Below are positions 52,767-63,590 of a stretch of 64,000 bases of DNA, in pieces; positions within the stretch are counted from its first letter, which is position 1; each line of letters begins with the position of its first letter. This stretch comes from Eutreptiella sp. 'Long Island Sound 2002' (taxonomy: Eukaryota > Euglenozoa > Euglenophyceae > Eutreptiales > Eutreptiaceae). The DNA is taken from positions 30,215,759 through 30,279,758 of the forward strand of contig OZ038388.1 in the NCBI GenBank assembly GCA_964036045.1, read 5' to 3'. Below the pieces are notes generated by a model. The model was not told the DNA's origin. It worked only from the letters and a program-made list of their open reading frames with translations, and did not search any database. The position numbers and the translations under genes are program-made.

Positions 52767-55214
52767 ATGGACACCAACAAAGAGGACACCGACGTGAAGA
52801 CGGTGCCGGAGGCACCAGGAATGCCAGCACCTGTTGAACCTGGACCTGGACCTAGCGCTGTACCTTCGGAGCCCTTACATGGGCCAGTGGACGTGGCGGA
52901 GGATTCGATGGAAGGACTTCAGTCGGCCTTCCGGGCCCTCTCAGTCGAGGAGGTGGACACCCATCCTGTGAAGAGAAAGAGAGAGAGCGAGAAGGATGCT
53001 GGAGAAAGCATAGCAGAGGAAGGAGCAGACCAAGGGCACGACCCGACGAATGATCCTACCTTCGAAGGCACACCAAGCGCTTCTGGCCTCCACGCATCAC
53101 CCTCTCCTATAACCACCACACTCCCAACTCCGGACCCAGCCGCTGTAACATCCACACCCATAACCAACCCGCCTATGGCTGAGGGCATAGGCTTTACTGG
53201 TATGCCTACCTACCCTGCCTATGGTGTGAACCCACCTACCACTGCGTTTCCAGAGGCAACTACTACCAGTGAGCCGGTGACCTCCAGTTCTGCGCCGCGA
53301 TGGTATGTGGATGTTCCTGGGTATGCAACCCTGAGTGGGTTGAGGAGAGGACCTGAGTCATGCGGGGGTAGGAGTAGAGGATCGGGGAGATCCTCCAACA
53401 GGTCCCTGACGCGGTCGGAGATCAACGAGGTGCTCCGAGGAGCCACCTCTAAAATTGTTGGCGACCTCACTCAAGAGATTCGAGAAAAACTGGAGCCCCT
53501 GATACCGCCCCAAGTGTCACCTACCACGGTGGGAATGTCACCCCATCGAGTACAGGCCAACCACCTGGTGGCAGGGCTGACAAACACCCTGGGGAGCCTG
53601 AGGAGCCAACCGATGCCAACCCCTGCTGTGATACCTAGAAGCCCTTTCGTGCCGAGGACGGCCCAGCCACCCGACAGTAACGTGGCGAATTCTACGAGAG
53701 CCGAGCTGGACCGTCTGGGGCTGACAGCCCTGAGGGCAATGGTGGATGTGGAGCCCTACGGCTCCAGTGACCTAGGCGGAGATCCCTCCGATGATGGACC
53801 GCTGTCGATGACTTCTGCTTGGCCCTCGGAGGATGACGACCCGGAGGACCCCGAGAACCCAAGTGGGAAGAAGAAGAAGGAGAAGAGGAAGACCCAACAC
53901 CCTGAGGGACGCAGGTCTCAGGAGGCTAAGGCTATTGCCACCTCCAAGATCGTGGTGAACCTGCCTGAGTTCACAGGCAAGGACCTCAGCGAGTTCGCTG
54001 AGAATTTTGGCCGGTTTCTCCGATTGACCAGCCAAACCCACGCTAGTGGACGGGTCAAGTGCGATCTGCTCCTGCAGTGTTGCAAGACCAAGTACCTGGA
54101 GAAGCAGGTCAGACAGATCGTGACTAAGTCCGCCACCTCTGCCGATGTGTTGGTTGCCTTGGAGAGGCAGTACCCGACCTATAAAACCGACCTCTCCATC
54201 AGGGCTGAGATGCAGAACCTGGCCGTGCTGCCCAACAACTGCAAACCTGGCAGGGTCTCTGAGCTACTGGCTGACCTGGATCACTGGGCTGGACAATTGA
54301 CGCCCGGTTCCTACAGCAGCGACGACCTGCTTTTCTGGTTGGTGGCTAAGCTCCTTCGGGAGCTGTGGGACGAGTGCCGTTCAACGGCAGAGCGCAAGGC
54401 TAGAGCCCTCCACTACGAGGATCTATGTGTACTACTCCTGGAGCTGGCGCTGGAGAAAGAAAGCGACCAGCACCTGAACAACTACCGTCCTGGAGGTGGA
54501 GGCTCTGGAAGCCATGGCAAAGGGTACCAAGGATCCAGACCTGGGCAGGGGACTACCCCCAAACAGGCCCGTATTATGGAAAACGTCAAGGAGCTCCTCT
54601 GCTGTGATACCAGAGACGAGCAGGGCCACCTGCAGCACGCCCCTCACTGCGAGCAGCGAGACTGCTTCGTAGTCCAAGGGAAGCAGCAGGAGAAGAACAC
54701 CGGCGCCAAGGCGAAGCTCCCGGATCACTACAGGTGTACAATCACCTGTGCCTTCTGTGGGAAGAGGAAGCACTACGAGGATGGGTGCTACCACAAGCAA
54801 CGCCTGTCGGCGAAGCTGAAGGGTGAGGATCCTGGCAAAGGCTCTGGCAAAGGTGGAGGCAAAGGCAAAGGCAACGGCTCCGGCAAAGGCAAGTCGAAAG
54901 GACGTGGACAAGGGCAAGACAAGAGTCAAGGTGGTCGAGGAGGAGGCGCTAACCGCCAGCCAGACAAGGACAACAAGAACACGGACAAGAACGGAGGCAA
55001 CCCCAACCCTAATCCAGGGGGGAACTCCGAGCCCTCTGGAGGGCAGTCTGGTCCAACCACACGCTCACAAACGCAGGCCCAGCGAGAACAAGGGGCCAAG
55101 CGGGAGCACGAAGGTGGTGATGACGGCAACGCTAAGAAGCGAAGCCGTTTCATGAGGATGGCCCGCAAATTGCGGAACAAGGGGTTCGAGGTGATTTGTC
55201 CCGCGGAGTTCTGA
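52767..55214 (+). CDS. gag: Second chromovirus gag, zinc-knuckle nucleocapsid
   Basis: 815 codons from ATG 52767 to TGA 55212. The N-terminal third is Pro/Thr/Ser-rich. A capsid-like domain follows at about residues 390-580 (VVNLPEFTGKDLSEFAENF ... LLFWLVAKLLRELWDE). At about residues 655-668 there is a CCHC zinc knuckle (CAFCGKRKHYEDGC, Cx2Cx4Hx4C), then a Gly/Lys-rich basic stretch. It would form the particle and package RNA. The protease lies in the same frame immediately after the stop codon, whose context is TTC TGA CGG. Confidence 0.88.
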   Translation: MDTNKEDTDVKTVPEAPGMPAPVEPGPGPSAVPSEPLHGPVDVAEDSMEGLQSAFRALSVEEVDTHPVKRKRESEKDAGESIAEEGADQGHDPTNDPTFEGTPSASGLHASPSPITTTLPTPDPAAVTSTPITNPPMAEGIGFTGMPTYPAYGVNPPTTAFPEATTTSEPVTSSSAPRWYVDVPGYATLSGLRRGPESCGGRSRGSGRSSNRSLTRSEINEVLRGATSKIVGDLTQEIREKLEPLIPPQVSPTTVGMSPHRVQANHLVAGLTNTLGSLRSQPMPTPAVIPRSPFVPRTAQPPDSNVANSTRAELDRLGLTALRAMVDVEPYGSSDLGGDPSDDGPLSMTSAWPSEDDDPEDPENPSGKKKKEKRKTQHPEGRRSQEAKAIATSKIVVNLPEFTGKDLSEFAENFGRFLRLTSQTHASGRVKCDLLLQCCKTKYLEKQVRQIVTKSATSADVLVALERQYPTYKTDLSIRAEMQNLAVLPNNCKPGRVSELLADLDHWAGQLTPGSYSSDDLLFWLVAKLLRELWDECRSTAERKARALHYEDLCVLLLELALEKESDQHLNNYRPGGGGSGSHGKGYQGSRPGQGTTPKQARIMENVKELLCCDTRDEQGHLQHAPHCEQRDCFVVQGKQQEKNTGAKAKLPDHYRCTITCAFCGKRKHYEDGCYHKQRLSAKLKGEDPGKGSGKGGGKGKGNGSGKGKSKGRGQGQDKSQGGRGGGANRQPDKDNKNTDKNGGNPNPNPGGNSEPSGGQSGPTTRSQTQAQREQGAKREHEGGDDGNAKKRSRFMRMARKLRNKGFEVICPAEF

Positions 55215-55829
55215 CGGGGACGCTCCGGTGGGGCCCTGGACCTGGTGTTCTGGGTACGTATCCGACTAGGGGGACGTGAATACCTGGGGGTATTGGATAC
55301 TGGCGCCACCATATGTGTAGTGGCCAAGAAAATTTTACCTTGCGGGAGCCTGAAGAACACCATGACCACCGCGGCTATACGAATGGGGGATGGACATGTG
55401 GTGCACAGCTGCGGGGACTGTGAAGTGGAGGTACCTATGGGCTCCCGGACTATCGCCCATCGGTTCTATGTGATGGACACTGAGGCCTTCGACTTTGTAT
55501 TCGGGACTGACTTCTTCGTGCAGCACTCCCAGATACAATCCCTGACGCTGCAAGCGCCCTACCTCCTCTACGTGGACCACGGCAGTGGCAGAGAGTCTGT
55601 GCCACTGGAGCAGTCGGAACATACCTCGAGCCACCTGAGGATATCGAAGGAGGAGCCCTCGAACATGATGCCGGCCTCCAAAACTGAGGACTATCAACTA
55701 TTGGGGGAAGTCCTAGACCAAGGTCTGAAGGAGTTGGGTTACTCTAGACAAGACCTGGAGGTGGAGTTGTTCGCCAGCGACAAGCAGCAGGAGAGGCACA
55801 ACAAACACACAGTGTTGAAATCACTATAA
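55215..55829 (+). CDS. Second chromovirus protease (retropepsin)
   Basis: Continues the gag frame after TGA 55212. VLDTGAT at about 55290 is the aspartic protease active site, and FDFVFGTDFF downstream fits the flap/C-terminal motif of the family. It would cleave the polyprotein. The frame stops at TAA 55827. The segment QQERHNKHTVLKSL just before the stop is the one duplicated upstream of gag. Coding then resumes in another frame after about 55975, so an indel or rearrangement separates PR from RT. Confidence 0.8.
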   Translation, partial: RGRSGGALDLVFWVRIRLGGREYLGVLDTGATICVVAKKILPCGSLKNTMTTAAIRMGDGHVVHSCGDCEVEVPMGSRTIAHRFYVMDTEAFDFVFGTDFFVQHSQIQSLTLQAPYLLYVDHGSGRESVPLEQSEHTSSHLRISKEEPSNMMPASKTEDYQLLGEVLDQGLKELGYSRQDLEVELFASDKQQERHNKHTVLKSL

Positions 55830-55975
55830 AACCTTCTGGTAGCTGGCCCTCTTTCGGGATGGCCTACGGGAACCCCAGGTTCAGTGAACTGGGGAAGGTC
55901 CTGACCAAGGTGGCCTTGGAACGTTCCCGTATGGTCCTGTGTTCCCCCGATTGGGGAGCCCATGGGGGCAATTAG

Positions 55976-58186
55976 TACTGGCGAAACCTCCTTGACAGGC
56001 TGACTATCAGCTCTGTTCGTTTACCTGATGAGGCCATCTACGTGCCTCTGGGGCGTAAGACGCCTATTGGGAAACCCGGATGGGGGAGTATGCTCAGCGT
56101 GGTGGACGGAGGTCTTACCTCCATCCCCTGGGAGGATCTGGACCCGACTCTGGTCCAGGCTATACAACGAGAAAGCGATGAACTCGCCTTGGGTGACTTG
56201 AAGGATCGACTACGACCTCAAGATGCTATTGAGACTATACCCGGAGGGGATGAATACGTCGTGACTAACACCAACGCCCCCAACTCTCCCTGCCATGTAC
56301 CCGTTCCTGATGGAGTCTCTGAGTGTGGACTATCCGAGCTACCTAGCTCTATCCACTCAGATGACGAAACTGAGCACGACGCCTTCTTCGTGCAGATCTG
56401 TGTGGAGGAAGTGGAGAACGCCGAGTACTTCGCCCCACTGAAACCCCTACTCTCCATGAGGGTGGAAGACCCCATGGACAATGAACTGGATCCCCGATCC
56501 AGGCTAAGGGAGTATGTGGTCTCCAAGAGGAAGTTGGTGGCAAAAAAGCTATGCTACGCTAAGCCTACCCGCAGCTCATGGCCACTGAAGCAAGGACGTA
56601 TGGGAGATCTATCCCAATTGAAGGAGGACCTCGAACAGAAGATCGCCACCTGGCAACGGGAGGTAGATCTTAAGCTCATGAAGAGCGTGTAGGGCGCCCA
56701 TGTGAGGACCCCAGAGGAGGACGACCTCTCGGAGGAATGTGTATGTGAACCCCCTCGAGCGTGCCTATGTTGCCATCGCCCACCGGACATGGTTGAACAA
56801 GACCTTCTATATGCCTACCGACGGTTGAAGGACCCTACCAAGGGCGAAGAGTTGGTGGAGGATCACCTCCCGACGTCTATTACTCAGGGGGCAAGCAACT
56901 TACACTCTGACGAGGACATGGAGGACAAGATCAAGCTATTGGACCCGCGGGTGCAGAAGCTTGTAAGGACCTATCTGGAGCTGTTCGGAGAACTACCCCC
57001 TCCAGCCTCATGTGACAAGCTGGTACAGATGGACCTCAAGCTGAAACCCGAGTTCGTGGGTCACAAGATCCGGAGGAGACGCTATCCAGGTCCTAAAGAG
57101 CAGGCCGACGAGACTGAGCGACAGATACAAGAATGTATCGACGCTGGCCTAGTCCTGGAGTACAAGGACCGGGACTACCCCCAACACTGCAGCCCCTGTT
57201 TCCTGGTGGCTAAACCTGGGTCTACAGCCAAACGGCTGGTAGTGGACTACGGAGAGCTGAACAAGAAAAGGCTGAAGCACTCAGGGTCCATTCCTAATAT
57301 GGAGTCTACCCTTGAGAAGATAGCCTCCTGTCGCTACAAGACCAAGATGGACAAGAGGAGTCAATTCTGGCAAGTGGACCTGACGCCCAATGCTCAGGAG
57401 CTACTAGCCTTCATCACCCCTCAGGGGAGGGTGTTCAAGTGGAAGGTCATGCCATGTGGCGTGGCCAACGCACCCGCTCTATTCCAAGAGCTGATGAACA
57501 AGATCTTGTCCATCCTACGAAGGAGACCTAAGGTGCAGGAACTTATATCCCCTGGGGCCCAGATGGAAGCACACATCGACGATGTATGCCTCGGGACCAA
57601 TACCCAGGAGGACCACCTAATCCTCTCCGGTGAGTTCTTTGCGGTCTGCCAGGAGAACCACACACAACTCAAGCTGGAGAAGTGTGAGTTCATGCAGGAG
57701 ACTATGCAGTACCTGGGGTTTGACGTTGGCTATGGGTGGTGGACCCCAGCGGCCTCTAAGGCCAAACCCCTGATGGAGGCTAAAGTACGACACGAAGACC
57801 CCAAGAAAGGAGTTCATGATGTACGCAGTTTCATTGGGGCGTGCAACTTCTATCGCCGCCATATTAAACACTTCACCTACACCAGCGCCATTCTGACAGA
57901 CTTGATCAAGAAGAGTACTACTTGGCGCTGGGGCCCACAAGAGCAACAAGCGTTTGACGAGCTCAAAGACAAGGTGGCCAACGCTAAGTGCTTGGGCGTG
58001 CCTAGGGCACAAGGGGAGATTATCCTGGTGACCGACGCCAGCAATGTAGGCGGTGGTGGAACGTTGTTCCAATGGCAAGCACTAGAGAAGGAGGAGTTCG
58101 ACTCGCCCATTTCCCAATGGGGATGGAAGGTCTCAACCGAGATGGAACCCTCAAGCACAGCTACCCTGACGACAAGTGGGTCCTAG
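55976..58186 (+). pseudogene. pol: Second chromovirus pol: linker and reverse transcriptase
   Basis: One frame from about 55976 (YWRNLLDRLTISSVRLPDE), interrupted by TAG 56690-56692 and open again to 58186. RT: RLVVDYGELNKKR, QFWQVDLTPNAQ, MPCGVANAPALFQ and catalytic HIDDV at about 57572-57586 (residue 291 counted from 56702), where the first position is His rather than Tyr or Phe. The RNase H aspartate is in VTDASNVGGGGTL. The correct frame changes at about 58125. Coding order and similarity indicate the same family as the nested element, but sequence similarity to it is low. Confidence 0.85.
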
Positions 58187-60087
58187 TACCTCTGGGCCAC
58201 TGGAACTGGAGGTGGAATCAGGCCAGGGGGAACTACTCCACCTATGAGCAGGAATTGCTCGCGGGTGTGCTAGTGCTATCCTCACAATCACGACTGTAGG
58301 GGAGTAACCCTGTGGTCTCGCTGTGCGACCAAGAGCCGGTCCGCACTTTCCAGAAGGGCCCCCCATCTGAGAAGGCCAAGCTACGGCGTTGGTGGACCTA
58401 CCTCAGTCAACTACGGCTGACGGTACACCATATCCAGAGAGTGAAGAACGAGTGTGCAGACTACATCAGCCGCAAACACTTCGACGCCCTGATTGGTGCC
58501 CGGTCTGAAGCGCTGGCTAAGGAGGCGTTCAGCCGTATGGACGTCCACTTGGACCTCAAAATGACTATGATACGCCCCCTGGATGGACTCCAAGAATCAG
58601 AGTACCGGAAGGAGTTTGGGGATATCTACAAGCGGCTGGAGAAACACCTTGAACCCCTCCTCGTCAACCAAGATCGGTGGAAGAGGGACAAGAGCTACCT
58701 CTGGCACGAGGACCGCATCGTGGTACCTAGTGACAGAGTCCCAGCGTTGCTGAAGTGGACCCATGAGTCCGGCGGTCATGTGGGTGCTGACTGTACCCTG
58801 AGGCTATTCAAGCAGTGGTTCCACACTACATGGACTGACAACCAACTTCGGAAAACCCTCCAGCCTATCGTGGACAAGTGCCCGTGCAGGTCCTGCAAAC
58901 CAGGGGATATCAGAGACAGAGGTCTCTACTCGACCCTGCCCATCCCTCACTGTGCTAACAGTGTTCTATACGTGGACTACACGGGGATGCCGAAGTTCGG
59001 GGGCTATGACTTCGCCCTCGTTGTAACCTGTGCGTTGACCAGGTTTACCAGGGTGTTCTCATGTACCAAGCAAATTACCGGGGAGGAGACTATCAAGATA
59101 CTCCTGGAGGAGTGGTTTTGTGTCTATGGGGCGCCCAAGGAGATCAACTCCGATGCGGACGTACGAGTACGCTCAGATACCGGCTGGTACAAGAGGGTCC
59201 TGAGATCCCTCAATGTCCAGGTGTCTACCGGGATCCCATACTCGCACACGAGCAACCCCCTATGTGAGCGACAGATCCGTGTCCTCAAGGAGAATGTACG
59301 GATATGGTGCAAAACTGAACGCACCAGAGACTGGGTGAGACTGCTCCCCGTCATATCCTTGATGATGAACTCCCAAGAGAGTTCAGCTACTGGCTACTCA
59401 CCCCATGAGCTATTCCTAGGGCGCCCGGCGTGGTTCCTACATGCCCCCTATCCAGAGGACACCCATTCTTCTGTGGGTGGATGGGTCCAAGAGCAACAAG
59501 CGAAGGTGGACACGGCGAAGGCTATGCTCCAGAGAGTGAGGGAGCGTCAGTCGAACAAGAAGAACAAGCACCGAGTACCGGCCACCTACCAAGAGGGGGA
59601 CTGCGTGCTGGTGCACCACAGCCGACTACCCGCCTGGCCACGCTCTACCAGCGACGACCCATACTTCGGGCCCTACAAGATTCTATCTGTGGATGGACAC
59701 CGTATCACCGTGCGGTGTTCTCCCCGTCTAGGGGGGACCCTGGTGTGTGCTGCTCAACATCTGAAGCGCTACTATGACCCTGAAGACCTCTGTGGGGAAG
59801 AGTGGGAGCTTAACGACGAGGAGATCGCCGCCCTAGACTTACAAGGGGCTGCCAGCCCTATGGAGGTTGAAGGGGAACTCCCCGACATGAACGCCGAGGA
59901 GATGGCTAAGGAGGGCTTCTACCTGGTGAAGTCTGTCTTATGCCACCGCTACCGCCAGGGTTGGCGCTTCCTCACCCTCTGGGAAGGGTTTGGAGTCGAA
60001 GAGGCCACCTGGGAGCCCTTCTCTGCGTTTGTTGTACCTGAGGGACGCCTAAACTCAGTTCTGGTTGACTACTTGGTGAGTTGCTGA
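58125..60087 (+). pseudogene. pol: Second chromovirus pol: RNase H end, integrase, chromodomain
   Basis: RNase H continues in a new frame (NYSTYEQELLAGVLVL), hits TAG at 58297-58299, then CDQEPVRTF and ECADYISR. The integrase has an HHCC zinc finger (HESGGH ... CPCRSC), and the DDE core YVDYTGMP, INSDADVRV and NPLCERQIRVLKE. The C-terminal region DDPYFGPYKILSVDG precedes a chromodomain (WRFLTLWEGFGVEEATWEP). The stop is TGA at 60085-60087. It would insert the element DNA into chromatin. Confidence 0.88.
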
Positions 60088-60205
60088 GGCTCGCTGAGAC
60101 GCTTGCCTCCAAGACTAAAGCTAGCGACTGAACCTTACCCCTAAGTGTGCTAAGTATGTCCGTGTGTGTCTCAATTCTCTCCCGGGCGTGGCTCCCGAAT
60201 CAACG
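60035..60205. repeat. Left 171-bp direct repeat (long target duplication)
   Basis: TACCTGAGGGACGCCTAAA ... GGCGTGGCTCCCGAATCAACG, matching 60924-61095 with about 5% differences. It includes the last 17 codons of pol. The 718 bases between the repeats are the truncated non-LTR copy. Confidence 0.85.
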
Positions 60206-60923
60206 CGCGAGGTGCGCACGCCACACCACCGAGTGAAGGGGGGAGCGGACGCCGCGGGAGCGCGAGCACACACACACGCAAAGGGCACGCGGGGACTACC
60301 AGAAGGGCAACCGGACCTAGCACGCGGAACGCACAGACCGCGTGGAATGGCGTACCAACGAGCGAGGGTAAGGGACACCCGGACGGGACGGCCGGCCACA
60401 CGCAGCGCGGGACACGCGGGGCGGGATGGGGGAAACGGGAGAGACACAACACCAGGTACCGATCCGAGCCCCCCGAACCAGCCGCGAGCGCCGCGCACAC
60501 ACAGACGGGGCACTGCACCCGCCAAGGCAGTAGTGGCGCACTGCGCCACGCCCCAACCCGTAGGCTAGGCAGCCTCCGCGCCAGCCCAAGGGGGTCCCAC
60601 TGGCGACAAGCCAGTAGCACGGGCCCGGCGGCGCCGGCACCCCGGGCGACCACGCATTAGGGGGGCGACGCGGTTGGTAAGCGCCCGCAGCCACGGCTGC
60701 GAATTGATGCACTGACCGGGGAGTGGCGAAACGGGGAAGCCGGGGAGGGACGGGGCTCCGAGCCCTGTGAACCCGGGGGACTCCGCCACCAGGCAGGAGG
60801 TGCGTCTACGAGGGCCCCCCACTAGGACCCGGTGGGGAGGATATCACCTGACCCGACCAGGTGGCCCCCTGGGGCCGAAAGGCGTCTAGTACCCGCAAAA
60901 TCAAACCTCAAACCTCACACCTC
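60206..60923 (+). mobile_element. 5'-truncated copy of the non-LTR retrotransposon
   Basis: About 95% identical to 48653-49368, same orientation, ending in TCAAACC TCAAACC TCACACC. It begins sharply at CGCGAGGTGCGC. 5' truncation is the usual result of incomplete target-primed reverse transcription. Confidence 0.88.
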
Positions 60924-61095
60924 TACCTGAGGGACGCCTAAAATCAGTTCTGGTTGACCCTCTTGGTGAGTTGCTGAGGCTCGCTGAGACGCTTGCCTCC
61001 AAGACTAAAGCTAGGGACTGAACCTTACCCCTAAGTGTGCTACGTATGTCTGTGTGTGTCTCACTTCTCTCCCGGGCGTGGCTCCCAAATCAACG
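60924..61095. repeat. Right 172-bp direct repeat
   Basis: Second copy of the sequence at 60035-60205, starting directly after the retrotransposon tail and ending ...AAATCAACG before GGCTTCGC. Confidence 0.85.
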
Positions 61096-62105
61096 GGCTT
61101 CGCTGATGTCGGACCGAAGGTCCTAGTCAGTTACTAGTACCACTCCTATGGCGCCCAATTTCTGTGCTGGCGCCTATCCATGGGGGAAGACGGCAAAAGC
61201 CCTCCCTACTAGAGGGAAGGAGTCGCCAAGTGTGCTAAGGGCATACAAAACGCCCATTTTTGCTAAAGGCCAAAAGCTAACGCACTCTCCTGCCCACGTG
61301 GAAAAGCACGCGGGACAGGAGACACCACTACTCTACACACCCTACCTACAGTGGCACCATCCTGGTGGGCGAGCGCTACTGCAGCTGCCTCAAGCCCCCA
61401 CTCAGGATTACCACTCCTACACTCACGCTCTACTGGGTGGTGTTGAAGATAACGTCGTGGGTCCTAATGACCCTCCTGTGAAGAAGACAAGAGAACACAG
61501 CGCTGCTAAGCAACTATGGCCTAACAGGGACGCCACAACGCGTTTCCCTGCTAGGGCTTGGAGGGAAGGGGTGCTCTTGTTGCGTGCACAGCGTGGATGT
61601 CGATGGAGTCGAACTGCCCTCGCCACTCCTGGCTGAGGCGCATTTATATCTTTGTGTGATCAGCGCCGTATGTTTTAGCACGGCTTAAGGGACTGCACCA
61701 ATCACCCTACCTTGCCCACCTGTAAAGCAAAGGCCAATGAAGGGGTGTTTGCGGCTGAGGAACCAAGCCACACTCCACGTATTATACGCTTCTCAGTGTG
61801 ACCTATAATACGCTGTCCTCAAACACTCCTGTCAAGCAAGCAAGCGTTAAGAGACTCCTCAGGTTCTCTTAAAGAACGTACCGAGGAGCCCCTAGGTAAC
61901 CTAAACAAGGTTTACCGTGCGCATTTCGCGTGGCCTACCCTTTAATGCGTGTGTGAATGCACGAGCATGCACGAGGGTACTGTCAATCTGTCTATTTTCC
62001 CACAATCCATACCACGATCACGAACTCCACCAGGGGGTGGCCCCTCCTTGGCTTACTCACCTTACCTACCGCTGGAGAGCGAAGCAAGGGAGAGCAGAAA
62101 CGAGA
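61096..62105. other. 3' flank of the second chromovirus, unassigned
   Basis: An open frame at 61148-61636 has no recognisable features. ATTATACGCTTCTC and TATAATACGCTG occur at about 61778-61815. A 3' LTR would be expected here, but I can find no matching copy upstream of gag, so it cannot be confirmed. Confidence 0.35.
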
Positions 62106-62109
62106 CACA

Positions 62110-62275
62110 AGCAAAGCAAGCGTTTATGCACGCGTGTGTATGTTCTAATCAGTGCTACAAAAAAGGGAGGTTGGTGTGTACGAGCAGTTGTCATGGTTGC
62201 CCCGCATTGCATCGCAGGACAGGACCGTTAGCCCCCCATGACAACCACTCCTTGGCCGAAGGCCATCGTTTTTGC
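62110..62275 (-). repeat. Inverted copy of the 59-nt hairpin repeat
   Basis: The minus strand matches 18334-18490. The core 62187-62245 has arms GTTGTCATGG/CCATGACAAC. TGGCC(TTC)GGCCA is again adjacent. Confidence 0.6.
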
Positions 62276-62299
62276 CCTGATCTTACCTCTAATCATCTA

Positions 62300-63590
62300 C
62301 AACCTTACTAATCTAGCCCTCTATCGTTTGTTAGCGCTGCTACAAGACTCGTTCACGGAGACACGAGACGAGCAATGTGCATGCTGCATACGAGACGAGC
62401 AAACCTGAGGTTTATACCTGATTCATTGAAGTCTTTTCGTTGATTTTGGAATTCTTGGATATTTGATTCTTTCTGTCAGTGTGGGTGAAATCTGTATGTT
62501 TCTTTATTTATGTGTGTCTCGTCATTTTCCTGTCTACGTGAGACATACGTTTATAATCTCATGATTTCTGTATTTTCCGGCGCTTTGCTAGGAGCCGCTC
62601 CTGCGCGCCGCCTTTTTCTGCGTAGAAATTTCTTTATTTAAAAAATCGAGGGATGACTACAATTTTTATAAAAATGTGCATCTGATGCACAATTGGATTC
62701 TGCTCAGGTGTGTTGTCTTAGAAAAATTCTAGGCCGTCATTTGACGGATTCAGGTGTTGTCGCTTCGCGCTTGCGTGGATTCGTCCATATTTCTCCCATT
62801 CCTGTCTGTACAGATACCCACGCGCAGCCTCGCTGAGTAGGCCGTGTTTCGGGCCGAAACGCAGCAGCCTGGAGAGACTGAGCAGAAACCAAGACCCCAC
62901 CAAGGGGCAATTTAATTTTTTTACGACTCCCGTCGCCCTAAGACAGGTCACAGGTCGCCTGCAGGTTTATGAGAACCCATGCGAGTGTGTATGTTGCGTC
63001 TTGCGTTGGGTTTATGTCGCGTTGCGTCTTGGAGGGAGGGATGCACATGCACATGTTTTTTTTGGCATGCTCCCAACCTAACCCAACCAAGCCACAGAAA
63101 CCCCGGCAGCGCCAAGAGCGCTGAGCTTTCTGTAGGGTAGTCATGAACACAGCAGCAAAAGGCGCCAGCCATGGTGAGCTCCCATTTTTCCAGTGTGAGG
63201 GAGGCCATAGGTATTTTAAAGTAGATGTGGAAACCAAGGAAAGGCCAAGAAAAATACCCTTTTTCCTAAAATGCGACAGTGGTGGCCACCACAGCACAAG
63301 GGGGGAGTAAGAAAAAGTGCTTTTCTAATGCTTTGAGGCATACTCTAGTTGTATTAGAGATGCATGCAGCACTCTAGCATTTTTATCTTAGTATTGGCCT
63401 AACCAAAATGGGTAGAAACACATTTTGACTTATGGAACCAAACACTAAATCAGGATATGGAGTGGACCCCTTAATCCCCTATCAATGTGAGGCTATTCAT
63501 CGTTTCCAGAGTTGACTGAGAACTGACATATCCAGGGCAGAGCCTATGAATTTATCTATGTTTTCTCATGAGTTCTTAGCTATCCTAGAG
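62300..63590. other. No recognisable gene
   Basis: Mixed-composition DNA with short frames on the minus strand and no family signal, conserved splice pattern or repeat. Confidence 0.5.

Noticed and set aside
61148-61162. TGGCGCCCAA resembling a retroviral lysine-tRNA primer binding site
   Set aside because: It lies 3' of the element and no LTR end precedes it. Probably chance.
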